Shown here: in pieces, positions 1-10,468 of the stretch
How positions within the stretch are numbered: the first letter of the stretch is position 1
How the letters are laid out: each line of letters starts with the position of its first letter
NCBI GenBank assembly: GCA_914767885.1
Contig: CAJZBQ010000054.1
Span: forward strand, 1,033,501-1,097,500
Reading direction: 5' to 3'
Length of the DNA: 64,000 nt
Source: Blepharisma stoltei
Taxonomy: Eukaryota; Ciliophora; Heterotrichea; Heterotrichida; Blepharismidae
Notes under the pieces: model-generated
Seen by the model: only the letters and a program-made list of their open reading frames with translations
The model's database searches: none
What the model was told of the DNA's origin: nothing
Made by a program: the position numbers and the translations under genes

Positions 1-1324
1 CAGCTTCTGAGGCAAAGGAGAGGTCTAGCATTATTAAATTTATATTGTTTTTAAGCTCAGCGTATATAGAAAGCCCAGAAATTTCTTCAAATCTAAATTC
101 GCAGATCTCTTGGTTACAAGCGCGAAGCCTAATGGAGTCACAGTTATGCTTTTTATAGCAGATAAAGCAGTAATTCGTACAGTTTTGGATGCGATCTCTC
201 ATATAGAATAGCATATTGTAAAAGAAGTTGTTGCAAGGGATGATAGCTTCAGCGAATTCTCCTCTATAGCTGCTAAAAACACCTGTATTAGCAATATCTA
301 AAGCAGCGTCTAAGTCATTTTGAGAAAGCTGTAGCGCTTCTGTGGCCAGATCTTTAGGGAAACCCATAGTGACCATCTGCTTTACTAGATTTTTATTGGC
401 CGTTGTTTTATATTTTGCATTTTCTATACTATTTTCTCTAGACAAAGAAAGTGCTGAGCTTCCGCCTTTGCTTTTCATTGCATTATAAACATCGTCTCTA
501 TATTTTCTAACTCTTCCCAATATATATTCTCTGCAGCCATAAGAGTCCATTGACCCTCCTTGTAGAACCTCAAAGTTTAATGATCCTAAAAGAGCAGGAG
601 TCCATTGTATTTCGTCCAAAGTCTGAATAATCCTATTATCGTTTATAGTAATACTTATGACTAAAGGAGACTCGTAGGTTAATTCTAGCATAATCATAAC
701 ACTGTCTGGGATATCCAAAAATGCCAAATCAATTTCTAGCCGAATATTGCTTAAGACCGGATTGTTGGTGATTTTACAGGAGTGGCGGAGGTCTGGGCAA
801 CTGTTAAAAGTCTCGTTTAAGAGTTCTACTGCTTCTGCAGCCTCTCTGAAGATAAAGTGGTTTTGAGCGAATTCAGGAAGACCTTGGAAACTGGCGTCAC
901 TTTTTCCAGTTCTTTGAGCTGTTTTTACTAATCTTTCGTTTTCAGCTTCTATTATTTCATCATGGTAGTCTAAGTCCATTTCAGTATCAGAACCAAAGTC
1001 ATTATCTGAGGCGAATTCTTTGTATTCTGAGTATTTATTGATTATTTTATCTAAAAACTTAGAAATCTGCATATCACCAGTAAGCAAATCACTTGCACAA
1101 TCTTGCAGAGTTTGGCTTGCCCATTCTATTCAGGATTTGATAGCAGAATTCTTAGAGCTTGAAGAAATCTCGAAATCTTCAAAATTAATTTTGATATATT
1201 GCTCGTCTAGTAGGAAATTTAGTCGTAAATTTTCAGCAGATTCAAAAGTTACAGGATAACTCAATGCTTCTCCGTTTTCTTCAAGCCAAGTGAAGAAAGA
1301 CGTCATTAGGATATCATCATCCAT
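1..1324 (-). CDS. PARP6/PARP8-like mono-ADP-ribosyltransferase, N-terminal part (cut by window edge)
   Basis: The frame opens with ATG at 1324 and stays open to the left edge (441 codons) if the TGA at 1130-1132 is Trp (KSWIEWASQ). Around residues 340-380 there is a UBA-like helix set (LVKQMVTMGFPKDLATEALQ). It is followed by a Cys/His-rich stretch with CFICYKKH and ACNQEICEFRFEEI, which resembles the zinc-binding segment before the catalytic domain of PARP6/PARP8-type enzymes. The ADP-ribosyltransferase domain itself would lie outside the window, so activity cannot be judged. Family knowledge: these enzymes place mono-ADP-ribose on protein substrates. It is divergent in direction from nothing in view; the next gene is on the same strand 230 bp away. 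The family call is recognition by eye, moderately sure. Confidence 0.6.
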
Positions 1325-1555
1325 TTTTTATAACTTCTATTTTATTAAATATATGTCTCTGCAATATCTAGGAATCTAAATCAATTAAATTCTTTAAGAA
1401 CGCATTTTCACTATTTCAGACCATTTCTAAGAACAAGATCTATTAAGTTTAATAAGTTAATGAAAAATAACGTAATTTAAAGGTATTATGTATTAATACT
1501 ACGTTAATTTTCAAATAACTAAGATATTTATTATTAATATTGGCTAACATACTAA

Positions 1556-4500
1556 TTATTTACGATTAAGATTTTTTATACGTTCCTTCACATCATTGAT
1601 CGACACAGACTGATCTTCAGAAGACCCTGACTTGCTCAGCAAAGTATTCACCTTCGCTTTTAAGTCCGTCAGTGTAGTGCTCGTCTGGACAGGCTGGTTA
1701 TTTGAAAGTCCATATCTCTGCTTCATAAGTGCCAGCCTATTCTGGAAATCCTGGAAATTATAGCTTTCTGATGGAGGAGCATGCTCACTTTTTTCAGCTT
1801 TGCCTTCTTCTCTTAGTGCCCGCAAATCCTCAGCAATTTGGTTGGAAAGAGTCTTTGGGAGCTGGCTTAAAAGTGCTGAAAAATCAGTTTTCGAGTCTTT
1901 TTCTGTAAAATCAAAAAATTCTTTTATGGCTTGTGGGTAGGCAGATGGGTCATTTAATCTTGAAAGAATTGAGGAAAGGATAGGATCGTTGAACATTTTA
2001 TTTTGTCTTGGAGACTGGGCGACCAAAGGCTTATTGGAGCTTGAAAGAATCATATTGATCCATCTTTCTATATTATTATCTGGCTCAGGGTGTTTTCTGA
2101 CAGCCTCATACGACTGCCAGATATTTTCACCTTTTAGCTTTACAAGCTCATTTATGATAGTTTTTATCGTCTTAGTCCCCATTTCGTCTGAAGCTGGTGA
2201 AGCTCCACTCGTTGACCTATGTGTAATCAAATATTCATGCATCGCCAATAGTAATTCCTCAACTTGAATATTCTGCACAATATTTCCCAGAACTTTTGTC
2301 AATTTCAACAGACATCTGATTATCAAGCCAGGAATTTTAGGACATAAATCGTCATTTATATATCTCGTCAGCAGCTTTATTAATACCACAAACACTTGTG
2401 TAGGCTTTCCGTTTTCTAGAATTCTCAACATAGCGCCATTAAGAGTTTTTAGCATTGCTTCACCTTCTCCTTTTTCTCCGATTTTGTCTAAATCGTCTAT
2501 AAGAAGTCTTTTTAAGATTTGTTCGGATAATTGGTATAAGGAGTTATCAGATAGCCGGATCATAATAGGTTTGGTGCAGCACATCTTTATTACCACGCTT
2601 AAGAAGTATTTGGCGAACCTTAACGGGATAGTTTCAACTGGCCTCTCAAAAGTGCTGACCATTACTTTGCATAGAGCTTCAGTTAGAATATTTGCTTTGT
2701 ATTGGAGCTCTACCATATGAGATTCTTGCTCATTAATCATATAGTCATTTATAGCTACCAATGAGTCTACACGTGAACTCATATCTCCATGCTTCAGGGT
2801 CTGTATATGATTATCTAGCTCGGTCAGGATTTCTGGCTCTGGCGCAGTCTCTTCTTCAATTACTTTTGCTTTGACTATTTCTGCTTTGTTTTCTATCTTT
2901 TCTACTACCTTTTGCCTTGGGATAATTTTTTCCTCAATTTTTGCCTCTTCGCCTACCTCTTCAGTTTCTATGAAAACCTGCACATCATTGTTTTGTGTAA
3001 AATTAGGAAATACAATTTCTTCTGGCTTTATAGTAATATTCGGCGAATTTGGCTTAAAATTGTTGTTTTCTTCTTCATTTTTTCTATATTTACTGTTATT
3101 TAGGGAGGTTCCTGAGATCACTTTGAATCTCTGTTCTAATAGATCTCTGACTTTGTCTGGGATGTCTCCTATGAGATTTCACACCTTGTCTCTGGTGTAT
3201 TTATAGACTTCTCCGATAGTTCCAACAGCTGAGAGCCTTACATTGTTGTCTGGGCTGTTTACAAACTTCGCTATAGCTCTTATGTCTCTTGGCTGGGCTA
3301 TGTTGGTGCCATATTCTTGAATAAGGCTTGATAATTCGTCAAGACACTCAACTTTGCTTCTGGTGTTTTTGGAATTAAGCCCTTGAAGAACAGATAGAAA
3401 CACTTTCTCAGGAGGATAAATTTTTGCTACATTGTGAATAATACTTCTCGTCATCGTCCTGAAAACTGCGTTATTATGTCCTGATTTTTCACACAAAATT
3501 GGTAAAAATAGTGAGGCTTCTCCATCACTAGCTCCCAGTAATAAGCAAATTCTTTTTTATTCATTGAGTTTTAGCATAAAATTTTCAAGTAAATTTTTTT
3601 ATATGAATAGTGAATTATTGGGTTTAAATACCTCTGTTTTGACATTTTATATATAATTGCGAATTTCGATCTATTCATATAAAATTTACTTGAAAATTCT
3701 GTTACAAAGCAAGAATTTACTCATAGCCCCTGAAATATTTTAGATCATCATTGACGATCCATTTTAATTTTCAAGTAAAAACAAAAATGTCAAATCTTCA
3801 TTTTTGGCTTTAAAAGGCCTAATCAGACTTTTACTGTACAAAGCAAGTCATCTGGATCATATTTTTTCTGGTCGGTGCTCTGCTGGGATATAGCGTTATA
3901 GTACATAAATCATATTACCAGGGAGTAAGTACAAATCCTTCAACTTGAAGCATGGACACTATTTGTATCGACAGTTCTAATATTGACTTATATAGCTGCG
4001 TATTTGTTGTCTCAAAAAGTCTTACCCAAATGTATTTAAATATTAAATCTACCAGCTCAACCATTTCTTTTGGCTGTGTGTTTACCAAATTTGAGATATA
4101 TTGGCATGCTTCAATCTGTTTTTTAAATTCAGAAGAAAACATCAAAGAGAACAAGTCAGCTGAAAAATTATTTTTTATTTGTTCCCTGAGCTTTTCCACA
4201 AACTCTTCTCTCAAATCATCGACTGTTCATTTATTTTTCAAATCTTGTTCAAGTCTTTTTTCTTTGTTTCCACTGCTCAGTACTGAAAAGTCTTGTGAAG
4301 GTATAAGATCGCCTCTTGAAGGACTTTTAGGAGGCTCCGCTTCAGCTGGTTTTGGATTTAGCTTTAAACGTGTGGGACGTGAATTTGCTTTTGAAGCCTT
4401 AGAAGCTTTTGAATTCGCTTGAGGCTCTATTTGAGGGGCCTCTGATATCACAACTGCAGGAGTTGTCCTATATTTATCCAAAATCAAGCACAAACTATTC

Positions 4501-7500
4501 ATTACCGCCGGCTTCAGGTCTTTTAAGCATGGCTGGAATGCTTCCATTCCTATATAATTAATAACTTCTGCAAACAGCAGCTCAGTCGCATTTCTAATAC
4601 TTGCGCTTCTATCTTGTAAACATGAAATTATTCCTGGGATCAGCAGCTTTAAGTCGCATTTAGGCAAGTTTTCCTTGTGGGCCAAGAGTCAGTTTAGCAG
4701 CTCAGTTCTAAGCTCAGGGTTATCTAAAGTTAAAGGGGTTGCACTATGGTTTATGATGTCTTCAGGGCCAACTTCTTGTGCCCATTTATCAATAGAAGCA
4801 AGGGCTTCTTGTCTTAGCAAACTGTTTTTGTCTGATAAATTGGACAAGACGTTAGGGATGATTGCTTTGGAATAGACTTTTGAGTCATTCCCCATAGCTT
4901 GTGCAAGCTTAGAAACTAATGCTAAACTTTGTCTGACGAGGGATTTATTTGGGTCATTCAGTCTTTCTTTTATAGCTTTTATTAGCTGCTCAAGTCCTGC
5001 TGGCAGAATCCTCATTCCGCTTTGGTCTAAGGACGCTTCTACCGCTTCCAAGCCTTCTTTCCTGATTTTCCAATTGGTGTCGCTGATTTTCTTTAGAATG
5101 GCTGGAGTAATTGACTGAGAAATATTTGCCCTAGGAAAAGAAGCATCCAGCATTTTATTTGGGTCGATTTTGGACTCTTCTGAGCCTTTAATCTGCTTAT
5201 AATTGGCTGTTTTTATGATTTCTGTCTTAGAAAAGTCTTCTTGTAAGACTTTCAGTGTGGCTTCTTTTATATCTGATATAAAAGGCAGGATTTTGTCCCC
5301 AATGTAACTGTAAATTTGGATAGTCAAGCTATGTGAAGCTTTTTTTATTATAGGGTTTGTTTGGCTTAGCCCAGATTTAGCATACTCAATGACTTCTTTT
5401 AAATTTACTGTATGAGCCCCGAATTCTCCTATAATTTTTCCTATAACAATGCAGCACTCTGAAACAACTTTAGGCTTATTGCAGTCAGATGTATTTTTTA
5501 CAATCTGCCCTATCACAAATTTAGGCCCAAGGTCTTCACATAATGCTGATATACAAGTACTCAAGCTTTCTACAAGTTTATTATCAGAAAATTTATCCAA
5601 TGCTAAAGAATTCAGTGCTATAACTCCTGACCTTTTTGTTATATTACAATTTTGTGCCAAATATGTTATCAATTCAAATGCTGCTTTATTGACATTAAAA
5701 TTATTTTCTTTTCAATCTTTTACAGTGCTTTTAATAAATCTTGATAAAGCTTCGTTGTTTTCTGATGCTACTGGAATGTTTGTAGAGGCCCATTCTTGAA
5801 GCAGCTGCAGGCCGCTTTGCTTTTCTTTCCAGGCGCTGTCTTTTAGTTTGGTAAATACCTCAGTAGGAATAAGGCTAGAAATAACAGTTTCAGCGTCTTC
5901 TGCTGAAATGGCTGTTCCTAATTCTTCTTCTCCTGATGGGGCTGATGGATTGTTTGTGGCCTGTCTTTGCAAAGCTGGGACAGGCTGGTTTTTAGGTTTA
6001 CTCGCCGCTTTTGTAGGAGGCGGACTCTTTTCTCTTGGCTTTGGCTCATTTTCTTCACTGTTAGCAAACTTCGTGTCCCCAGCCTCCTCAAGCTTTTTCA
6101 TTTTCGCAGGCGGCAAATCCCTAATAATTGGATTTATCACGTCAGGACACTTAATTAGTAGCGTATTCAGTACCTTAAATGAGGTGTTTCTCACCTCTAA
6201 TGCACTATCATCTAAATTTTTCTTAAAAATAACTGCAATTCTGCTCGCTATTCTATTAACGACTTCATTAGGCTGTGTTGAAAAAATCTTTTCAAGCCAA
6301 ATCGATGCATTTATTTTTACTGATGGCGTCTTGTCTTCAAGCGCTTCTTTTATATCATCAAGGACCTGCTCCAAGCTGACACTATATAAAAGATTGTCGA
6401 GCCCTATATGGGCTTCTTGTATTACCTGCGGCTTCTTGTCTTTGAATTTCATTATCATCATTGGGAAAAACTGCTTCGCAAAGCTATCGAAATATTTTCG
6501 CTGGCCTTTGGCGAGCAAGCCTATAAGTCTCATAGCTTGGACCATCACATTTATATTGCTGTCGTTAAACGGCTCAATGTCAAATAATTGTGCACTTTTG
6601 ATAGTCGGATATATCCTATGGGATTTGTTTGGAACGTTTTTGATACCGAAAAATTGCTAAATTTCGACCAATTTTTCTACCAGTTTTCTCCATAAAATGC
6701 ACGATCATAAACCTGTACCCGTTAAACAGCCTTTTCGCAAGTGTTGTAAGGGCAATAGGACTTTTTTCAGCAAGTTTAGGATAGTTTAGATCATTATTGA
6801 GCTCTTCGAGAGCGTTCTTTTTGTCGATCCATTTTTCCATTGCAAGCACAGACTCTGTTCATCTTTCATTATACTTGTTGAACACATCCTTTGCATCTGC
6901 CATGTCATAAATATCTATTGCAGGAGCAGGAGCTCTAGTACTGCTAGGTTTAGATTCCTCAATTTTAGGCTCTTGTCCCGCCATGTATCTGATTGGAATT
7001 GGAGGGTCAATGATATCTTCAAAGGCTTTTTCTAGCTCATCTTTTTGAGCTTTTTTAAGCTTTTCAACGCTAGACTTGATAAGTTCACGGACCCATCTAT
7101 ATGTTTCTTTATAAAAGTTTAGAGCTTCTCCTCTTACTTGGGCATTGCTGACTGAAGCAAATTTTTCGATAATATCAATAAAAGGCTTATGAGAAAATGC
7201 TTTTACCCCAAAATTATTTATAAGCAAATTCACAGCAGAAATAGCTGCTGCTTGGATTTTGATATTTTTGTTATTTAAAGCTCCAATTAGTCCTTGAATG
7301 AATTTTTCTGTGTTATTGTTGTTATGTAAAGCATAGAAGTCAAGAAGGAAATTAGAGGATTTTTGTTTGATTTGCTGCTTGGCTGAGCTTAGTGCTTTTT
7401 CAATGAGGGTTCTCACTATTGTCTCGCTTTGAGAAATAATAAGATCTGGTCGAGATGTATTATATACTGATAATATTTCTAATGCATTTTCCTGTACTCC

Positions 7501-7681
7501 TACATGTGAATCAGAAATAAATTTTGCCAGTTTGTCAGCATACTCTTCAAATGGAGGATCTGGGCTGTTTTTCAATAAATTCATTAATTCCTCAATAGCT
7601 TTCATTCTTGAATTTCATGATTTCGATTCCAATCTATCACTAAGCGGCCCGGTTTCCTCTTCTTTAGTCTCTTCTTCCTTA
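1556..7681 (-). CDS. XMAP215/ch-TOG/Stu2 family microtubule polymerase, five TOG arrays
   Basis: One gene of about 1,850 codons, read 7681 to 1556, stop TAA. Family role: TOG domains bind tubulin and the protein speeds plus-end growth at spindle poles and cortex. Five successive HEAT-type TOG arrays are readable: about 7640-6860, 6850-6150, 5850-5150, 5150-4230 and 4210-3120, followed by a charged tail. TGA is Trp at conserved sites, for instance SKSWNSRMKAIEEL (TOG1 helix 1), NERWTESV and LLNWLLAHKENL. Two IESs (3529-3927 and 6563-6727) interrupt TOG5 and TOG2, and removing both restores frame and TOG sequence (LAKRLFNDSNINV; VLSDGEASLFLPIL). No ATG lies between the in-frame TAG at 7688-7690 and the TOG1 Trp. 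If 7680-7783 is a third IES, translation could begin at ATG 7803 (MRSSANRKEEE). Confidence 0.9.
3529..3927. mobile_element. IES in TOG5 of the XMAP215 gene, 397 bp, TA pointers
   Basis: TA at 3529 and TA at 3926 bound a 397-bp segment with ends TAGCTCCC and GGGAGTA, the same CTCCC-type ends as the MITE families elsewhere here. Removing one TA copy restores frame (397 = 1 mod 3, as required) and gives GFVLSDGEASLFLPIL, matching TOG5. Inside is an imperfect inverted repeat (about 3580-3611 against 3669-3700; TTTTCAAGTAAATTT and partner). Confidence 0.85.
6563..6727. other. IES in TOG2 of the XMAP215 gene, 157 bp, CGTTAAAC pointers
   Basis: The 8-bp direct repeat CGTTAAAC occurs at 6563-6570 and 6720-6727. 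Excising one copy plus the interior (157 bp, 1 mod 3) joins AKRLF to NDSNINVMVQAMR and restores the TOG2 helix. Read through, the segment gives an out-of-family tail and a stop. No terminal inverted repeat was seen. Confidence 0.9.
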
Positions 7682-7783
7682 ATCCCCTTCTAGTGTTCAG
7701 ATAAATTTTTAATACAATTTTTTGTATTTTAATTTGTTATTTAATTATAAAATTTATTTTTAGCGATCTGTCTAAATTAATTA
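7680..7783. other. candidate IES at the 5' end of the XMAP215 gene, 102 bp
   Basis: TTA at 7679-7681 and 7781-7783 would bound a 102-bp AT-rich segment. Its removal joins ATG 7803 (MRSSANR) in frame to KEEETKEEETGPLSDRL and bypasses the TAG at 7688-7690. Only frame logic supports it, and other 5' solutions are possible. Confidence 0.4.
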
Positions 7784-7882
7784 CGATTGGCTGAAGATCT
7801 CATTATTATAATCATGAACTATATATTAAAATATATTTTACGAGGAATATCTATATTAATTTTTTTCTAAAAATTAAACTTC

Positions 7883-8134
7883 CTAAAAGGTAGGATTTTC
7901 AATGGATTTGATTACTAGCCTATGGGAGTTAGGGAATTCTTCTAGAGAGAAGTTATAAGCTCCAGTCCCTCCTAAAGGTTTTTCATTTTGATCTTTAAAT
8001 TGAATATCATCACTTGAAATATTATATGTTGAAGCGCCCTTCAGGGGAATTTCATCTATTGGTATAGAGCCAGCAAAATCTGATGAAATGCTGCGATTCT
8101 TGCTGCCAGATATGGGAATTTCGTCGTAAGACAT
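7883..8134 (-). CDS. Small hypothetical protein with three imperfect 24-residue repeats
   Basis: An 83-residue uninterrupted frame, ATG 8134 to TAG 7883. I do not recognise it. Three related blocks can be seen: DEIPISGSKNRSISSDF, DEIPLKGASTYNISSDDIQ, and PLGGTGAYNFSLEEFP. The internal periodicity favours a real protein over a chance frame. It has no Trp (hence no TGA), no membrane segment and no visible intron or IES. It lies upstream of, and on the same strand as, the TOG gene. Confidence 0.5.
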   Translation of the reverse strand: MSYDEIPISGSKNRSISSDFAGSIPIDEIPLKGASTYNISSDDIQFKDQNEKPLGGTGAYNFSLEEFPNSHRLVIKSIENPTF

Positions 8135-8368
8135 ATTAAAATATTATTTTAGTTAAGTTTAGAAGCATGTTTATGTCATTGAAAGTAAAAATAGTTAAAA
8201 TAAATGTCGTTAATTGAGGGTATAAAAAATCTTTTGTCGCCATTTTATAAGAATTTTTTCCTGATATCTGACTTTTGGTGATAAATTTTTCCTTGTGAGA
8301 CATTTGCTCTAAAAAAAAAATAAAATTCTATCAAATTAATCACAGGGGGAAAATTCGATCAAAATATC

Positions 8369-8670
8369 TGACTCCTCCCCTTCATGAACGAACAAAATCA
8401 TTGGAAAAATCCCTATTTTTTGGGTAAAAAAAAAATTATAAAAAAATATTGATATATAAGTGATAATTAGTATAATGAAACCCACCTAATTCTTTTAATT
8501 TGCATTTTAAAACATAATTTTTGCAAATTGATATTTGCTAAAAATATTCGAATTGTGATTTTTTAAAATTTTGAAACAAAAATTTTGCTATAAAATTTAT
8601 ACTTAAATTTAAAATAATTTACCTCCCTGTAAGCGAAGAAATTTTTTAATCGCTCAAGAAGAGGGAGTGA
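8369..8670 (+). mobile_element. Family A MITE, diverged copy, TGA-bounded
   Basis: Left end TGACTCCTCCCC followed by the family spacer (AAAATCCCTATTTTTTGGG). The interior has the family-A core (ATATATAAGTGATAATTAG at about 8452). The right end is a degenerate hairpin (GTAAGCGAAG / CGCTCAAGAAG) closing with GAGGGAGTGA. TGA at 8369-8371 and 8668-8670 would be the pointer, 299 bp apart. Flanking DNA 8135-8368 shows no gene. Confidence 0.75.
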
Positions 8671-9295
8671 GGAAATGCCACACGAGGTAAATATTAAGAT
8701 CAAATGGCATGGAGCCATATAAAAATCAACGAAGTTTGCGATGATAATGAATGAATAGTTGGAAACAGGAAAAAAGTAATTGAGGATAAGAAAAATGTAA
8801 AAAAAATAAATGAAATTTGCGTGAAGTTTTTGTGAAGGGCTGTCAGCTGCATTTTTAAAAAGAAAATTTCGATTTTTTTTGATTTGTTGCTTGAAATGAG
8901 GTGCTTGCTTATTTGTTTAAGTTTAACGTGTTGTGTGTCTTCTTCAGCAGGATGTTTTAGACCGAATTCCACCCTTTTAACTCCCAACTGGTGACATCAG
9001 CAACCATCTTTCCCCAGCAAGCATTCCAGAATACCTACTAAAAGGGTCAGAAAGCTTTCACAGGCTATGATTGACCTCGTATAATTCGGACACCAGCTTG
9101 TATTCTATCTAAGCGCCACTCTCACCTGGTGGGCCAGGAAGTAAAAGCCATATGTCTCCTTTCTTCCTTCCAACCGAATTGCCCTATAAGGTAAACTCCA
9201 TATCGGTATCGTGGATAAAGATCCAAGTGGAAACTAGCTTTGGGGAGGAATGGCTGCTAAAGGCAACCATTTCCATATGTAGGCATTTTATTAAT
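8671..9295. other. Stretch without a recognised gene; GC-richer repeat in its right half
   Basis: AT-rich DNA to about 8935, then a GC-richer block (about 8940-9270) unlike its neighbours, holding phrases such as CTCACCTGGTGGGCCAGGAAG. In composition it resembles the other GC-richer insertions of this window. Its ends and target-site duplication were not found. Open frame upstream of 9296 probably belongs to this block. Confidence 0.4.
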
Positions 9296-9875
9296 ATGCT
9301 CGAAATAAGATGCAAAGATTCAAATGTGCTGAAGTTTTCTTGCAGCATAGATAAAATCCTAAAACTCAAGCAAGAAATTTTGAAATTTCAAACTTTCGAT
9401 TTCATAAAAAAATGATTTTTGATGCATAAAAGTTCTAGATGTGAAATTAAAAATAAAAGTTTAGCTCAATTCTCAAATAGAACTATTCAGAATTATAATA
9501 TAAAATTTTATGAACTCATAGATAAAATCATTCATAAACGAAAGTTAGAAATCCTTTGAAATATCAAACATCATTGTGCTAGATTTTTGGGATATAAAAA
9601 CAGAGAGCTAGATTCAGCCAAAAGGAGCGCAGTTAATCGAAACTGTAATCTATTGAAGGAAAATTTTAATCTTTTTCAAAAAAATGAGAGATTTAAAAGC
9701 CTGAAGAAAAATCAGGAGAAAAGAAGCTTTAATGTTGAAAAAATAAGAGGAATTTTTGATTTAGCAATTATTCTTAATCCAAAATTATTAGTAGTCAAAT
9801 ATGAAGCCTTCCAGAAACTTTATCTTAATTTCATCTCAACAGAACTAAGCTCTAGTCTCAACTTAAAATCTCTTA
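9296..9875 (+). CDS. Hypothetical basic protein, 3' end interrupted by a truncated MITE
   Basis: Frame from ATG 9296 (MLEIRCKDSNVLKF) runs about 190 codons with two TGA-Trp (IKKWFLMHKSS; LEILWNIKHHC), rich in Lys, Asn, Leu and Phe with coiled-coil-like stretches. I recognise no family. The frame enters family-A terminal sequence at about 9873 (CTCTCCGTGAGTGA), so the real C-terminus lies past the element. Two exits fit: pointer TTAA at 9873 and 10047 (short tail KVFDFEKSAI), or TA at 9874 and 10079 (tail KAAYQSGLRKCLF). The open frame upstream to 9152 lies in a GC-richer repeat, so I chose the first ATG past it. Confidence 0.5.
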
Positions 9876-10050
9876 ACACTCTCTCCGTGAGTGAAAAAAA
9901 TTTTCTTTGTTAAAACATTTATATATAAGTTTTAAAGTAAATTTTATTTTTCCAAATTTTAAAAAAATCTCAGATTCGAGATAATTTTTAATTTGCAAAA
10001 TTATGTTCTAAAATGCAGCTGTTTAAAATTAAGCAGAATTAATTCTTTAA
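9873..10050 (-). mobile_element. Truncated family A MITE
   Basis: Begins CTCTCCGTGAGTGAAAAAAA and carries the family-A interior in reverse orientation (AAATTTTAAAAAAATC, then GTTTAAAATTAAGCAGAATT). It stops short of the usual double-repeat end, so about half the element is missing. It sits at the 3' end of the preceding open frame. Confidence 0.6.
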
Positions 10051-10085
10051 GGTTTTCGACTTCGAGAAATCTGCCATATAAGGCT

Positions 10086-10468
10086 GCATATCAGAGTGGA
10101 TTGAGAAAATGCTTATTTATGAAAAAAAGAAAGTAAAAATGCTGCCAACTTATTTTTTAGAAAATGATGTAGTCAAATCATTAAACTCCACCTATGTAAA
10201 AGAAGAAAGTCGACAAATAATATCGTTTTCAATGAATAAATCTGCCAAAATGCTGTATAGAATATCTGTCCATATAAATTGCTTTTTCCGATGCTTACCG
10301 ATCTTATTCGAGCTAGTTTAACTAACTTTTAATGCGTAAAGCCAAGTCATAGAAATAAAAAATCCATTATCTTAATTTACGAATTGGTTAAACAAACTCC
10401 GAAATAATATTAAAAAAATTATCAAAAGCTATCCATATGATCGAATTTGCTATAATAATTAATATAAT
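10086..10468. other. No gene recognised
   Basis: AT-rich. A 70-codon open stretch at 10109-10321 has no family likeness and may include the tail of the 9296 gene. Nothing else seen. Confidence 0.4.

Noticed and set aside
1130-1132. In-frame TGA codons as stops or selenocysteine
   Set aside because: They occur many times per gene at positions where homologues have Trp, with no SECIS-like pattern; reassignment to Trp explains them all.
8940-9295. Extending the hypothetical gene upstream of 9296
   Set aside because: The upstream frame runs through a GC-richer repeat-like block with different composition, so the openness is likely accidental.
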